A stretch of 64,000 nt of DNA from Ctena decussata. Its lineage: Eukaryota; Mollusca; Bivalvia; Lucinida; Lucinidae. The stretch's first letter is position 1, and every line of letters begins with the position of its first letter. Below are positions 60,455 to 64,000 of this stretch, one piece after another. A model generated the notes under the pieces. It was not told where the DNA came from, did not search any database, and saw nothing but the letters and a program-made list of their open reading frames with translations. The DNA is taken from NCBI GenBank assembly GCA_963989385.1, contig OZ022499.1, positions 47,605,757-47,669,756 of the forward strand, in the 5' to 3' direction. The position numbers and the translations under genes were made by a program.

Positions 60455-63400
60455 TACCTAATATAGCTTATGGAACTAACACATATACTGGGAAAAAGGA
60501 AGCAATTTAGGTATGTAGAAATTTACAAAGGGAGGTTATTAAATTGGCTCCCTTTACAAAATATCTTCTTACCTTAATTACCTACCTTGGTTTACTCCTT
60601 TCATTGTCAGGGAAATAATACCGGAATGTCTCCCAGGAATGTTCTAATTTCATTATAAAGTGAGTAAGTGAATGACTGCTTAACCCTTCTCAAGCTAATT
60701 GCGTCAATATACGTTTTTATGGTGTTAGGTCACTTTGAGAGCCTGTCATTATGCTAAGACACCAAGTACACCCCAACATTGGAGGTGGTCCTACGAAGGA
60801 AGGAATGTGTTTTCTAACAGAGCAAGTTTTTATTTAAACACTGAAAATACATCAAAAACTTATGAATTTTTCAATATCAGCTTTTCCAGTGACACCCTTA
60901 CTTGACTGATCCTGCGTTTCTGGAAACAAGACTATATCCATCTAAACTTTTACTGTTGATAAATGTTCAGCAGTAATACCAGGACCAAGGGATGCAATTG
61001 CCTTTTTTCCTACACAGCATACATTTAGGTCTGATATCCTAAATTTCTTCTTCTTTTTTTTTTTGTCTTAAATGGTTGCCAGTTAATCACGTGACCCCCA
61101 TATTTGGACGTCTTCAAGTGACAGTCCGACTCCTGGAACATGGCCACTTACACCTCATCTTAAGTGGGCGAAATTATCAGTAAAATCAGTAAAAGCCTGT
61201 GGAATTTATGGCTTCTAAGGTAAGGGTACCCCCTTTTTAGGCTCCGGTGAACTACTTCTGTAGCATGAGAAGGGTTAAAGTCCTACCAATACCAAAAATC
61301 ATACGGCACCTTGATTTAAGGGATCATCCCAAATGATTTCTTGATATACCCATAATCATTTATTGTGCCATGTCAAATGGAAATTCTATATTTATAGAAA
61401 TGCCAGTAAACATATTTCACAATTTTCATACCAGCCCTGCATGGGTGCATACATTAACACAAGCAGACTGTTGCTAAACCAAGCAAAGATCTGCAGAACT
61501 CCAGAAATGGTAATTCAGGCAATTTAATTCTCACCTGAAAACAAATATAAAACATTAGAACTACAATGAAGGTATCTGAAAAATTATCCCAGAACTTTAC
61601 CAAATACTCCTGCATGATGCAGTTCAAAAAGGGGAAAGCAATGCTGGGTTTACAGTCACGTCAGCCATTGTGTTCAATAAAACACATCTTTGAGCAAGTC
61701 TACTTAAAGTATTAAAGACTTCTTTACTACAGCTATTACTGGGGTTTTAATACCAGTTTTACTACAATTTTCAATAAAGTTTCCTCTTGTGATATGATGC
61801 AATAACACCCACTGACAGCAGATGTTCTGCGTAAAATTACAGTAGCTGGAACTAAATATCATACGCAGAGTCAAAGTACAATGTATCTTAGCACATAGCT
61901 ATCAACAAGACCTATACATCAGATTGCCATGAAATTGCCATGATGCCTCCCAATTGTTGGACTTACTAAATTTTCTATAATGGACATTTAAGTAAGTCCA
62001 ACAGCAGACCTAAACCAGGCTTCAAGAGCATAACATAAAATAGCATCAGTCATGACAGAAAATTACTACATTATGCAGGTTAGGAAGCCACTGAGGAGTG
62101 TTCCGACTCCTGGATAATATCAAGGCAGCTTGCATTTGCAGAACAATGGATGAATATATACCAACTTCCGATATGTATCACGAGAATGGCATGTACCAAG
62201 AGATGATAATGCTTTATATACAACAAGAATGGCATAAAATTGGCCATTTCAATCAGTAAATTTCTATGCATTAATTTCAAATGACTGAGTTATTCCAAAC
62301 CACAGACACATTTATACTTCAGGTAGTCGTACAGTAAAATTCCTATACATATTTCTAGCAATAACAACAATTGCAAATTCTATATTGTGATGTTGGCAGA
62401 AGCTTTTAAATATCATAAGCCCCTGCCAAGGTTAAAACCCTTCCTAAATATAACACCATGACTTTCATTCCCATGATCCGAATTCTTTTCAAGCCTAATG
62501 CGACCATTTCCTATGTGTGCTCTTACTCCAGGGTGAATAAAGAACAACCTCACAGCAAGAGAGCTCCCAGCAGCAGAAGTCCACAACACACGAAAAGTTT
62601 GAACTGAACTTTGCACAACACTAACCACTCAAAACTAACCCCACAAGGCATACAATGTCAAATGTCATATCAATATTGCTGTGAGGTCAGGATGTCACAC
62701 GGACTCTGCAACATCATTTCAACATTGTGGGCTTGCTGGCAGTCAAGAGTGTAGGTAAGTCAGATAAACTCATGTCAGATTTTTATGTTAATGTGACTTT
62801 GATCCTCCCTCCAATCATTTAAATGTCTTACAAATGTACTAGTTGGATAAATCAAATGTTATTTAAACAGATATGCTGTCCCATCGTACTAGGTAAATGA
62901 AGAGGTCTAAGGATTTATGGAGACGCACAACTTTCCTTTCCATCTTACAACAGGGCCTTTTTGTTTTATCTTTAGTTCGGCTATGAACACCTGGCAGAAG
63001 CCCTTTGCGTGTGGCAGCAATAAACCTTGATGCCATCTTATTTAAAGAAGCTCATTAGTATTTCACAAGTGTTTAAATTAAAAGATGCTCATTAGTATTT
63101 TGTAAAGGTGCTGAAAGCATTATAACGCAGAGCGATAAATTAGGTCAGAGTTGGGCAGTCATTCAGATGACGTTATGCGTCGTCAACGATCACAAAAAAT
63201 GATGACTTATTTCAATTTTTTCTGCCTACTTAGCTCTTTCGTTTGAATAATTATGCTTATCCTTTTATGACGACAATTTGGGATGACACATTGGTCAAAT
63301 GTATGGCAGACATAAAACATTAGAGTGAAAGGATGTGGTTACAGGTTACTGATGATGAACTGATTACTTAACTTCTCTGTCAAAATAAACAATATACAAT

Positions 63401-63661
63401 GAAACTTTAGCTTAAAGATGTTGTCAAGGACTCATTATATCTTCTTGTACCCATAAAATCAAGCATACTAATATTTTTTTATGAAAAAAAATGTGAGGAG
63501 CCTGTGCAATGCAAAAGCTCCCAACATTTTTCTGGCAAAAAGATTGCAGTGTTTTCACATTCAATACCTTTGAATTTTTTATTATTTTTTTTCTGATACC
63601 TCAAACAACCTAGCCAATATTTTTTGTCTAAATCATATATCATAACCTTCTAATTTTTACA

Positions 63662-63902
63662 TGGGGGTAATACCAAATTAGCTACCTGTGCTTTCAACCA
63701 AGTCTGTACTATATAAAGTGGCCTTCGACCGAGAATACGATCGAAAGCATTCGAATAACGGTAAATGGTACTATTGTTAATGGCTATCAACCGAGCTGAT
63801 ACTGCTGTTGATTGTCTTGGTCAAAAGCCACTTTTGCATGAATGGTGATTGCCTGACTCGGTCGAAAGCACAGGTTAAACAAATTGGTATTACTCCCGTG
63901 TT
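63662..63902. mobile_element. MITE with about 45-bp terminal inverted repeats (GGGGTAATACCAAATT)
   Basis: The left end GGGGGTAATACCAAATTAGC...CCTGTGCTTTCAACC pairs with the right end GGTCGAAAGCACAGGTTAAA...AATTGGTATTACTCCC. Inner words TCGACCGAG and CTCGGTCGA also pair. 241 nt, non-coding. Confidence 0.85.
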
Positions 63903-64000
63903 TTATCACAGACAGAAGCTTTTTATATTATTCCAAATGGCAGTTGAATTTTGATGTCTTGTAATCACTGTTGACAATGTACACCATGATTAGTACAGAA

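Larger units (their letters stand above)
59874..64000 (-). other. Sequence upstream of ERR coding exon 1 (5' intron and/or flank)
   Basis: The acceptor at 59874-59875 makes at least the first part of this region intronic. I could not identify the upstream noncoding exon or promoter. Three palindromic or terminal-repeat elements are listed separately. The stretches 60455-63659 and 63903-64000 contain no recognised coding exon, RNA gene or element; a TTAAAAGATGCTCATTAGTA-like short repeat occurs near 63045-63100. Confidence 0.65.

Noticed and set aside
62413..62628. Possible upstream coding exon on the minus strand (71 residues)
   Set aside because: No homology to ERR N-termini, and the leader before the ATG has in-frame stops, so it cannot join as coding sequence.

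Overview
The window is eukaryotic, AT-rich and repeat-dense, and most likely comes from a bivalve mollusc, probably a heterodont/venerid clam. That is inferred from repeat types I associate with bivalve genomes: elements with tandem core repeats, palindromic MITEs built around GATCAG words, and tRNA-headed SINEs ending in a GGGACGTTAAAC-type tail and a CACT-rich microsatellite. The species is not proven. One protein-coding gene is clearly supported.

That gene, on the minus strand, is a complete estrogen-related receptor (ERR, NR3B). Its six coding exons run from the ATG at 59774 to the stop at 18590, about 41 kb. All five introns have canonical GT/AG ends and are phase 1. The joined frame is 1380 nt, or 459 residues plus stop. 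Exon 1 carries the N-terminal domain and first zinc finger; exon 2 the second finger; exon 3 the C-terminal extension and hinge; exons 4-6 the ligand-binding domain and AF-2 helix. A good 3' splice site at 59874-59875, before the ATG, indicates at least one further 5'-untranslated exon at higher coordinates.

Layout. 1-18589: downstream flank or unresolved 3' UTR, with MITEs, a 19-bp minisatellite (4664-5484) and a tandem-core element (9823-11177). 18590-31000: exons 6 to 3 with short introns; intron 3 holds a 145-bp tandem array. 29888-48676: the 18.8-kb intron 2, with a second 145-bp array nested inside a second copy of the 9.8-kb element, plus a diverged third copy. 48794-59320: intron 1, with MITEs, a tRNA-headed SINE, a third tandem-core element and a 39-bp minisatellite. 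59874-64000: upstream/5' intron with MITEs only.

The most interesting observation joins the gene to its repeats. ERR binds the extended half-site TNAAGGTCA. The tandem-core elements in intron 2 and just downstream of the gene carry many exact TCAAGGTCA / TGACCTTGA sites, several as facing pairs two bases apart. Each well-preserved monomer of the two 145-bp arrays carries four co-oriented nuclear-receptor half-sites in 36 bp (TGACCT and TGACCC, spaced 2, 6 and 4). So an ERR gene contains dozens of candidate nuclear-receptor sites supplied by mobile elements. Whether any is functional is untested, and these families may be common elsewhere in the genome.
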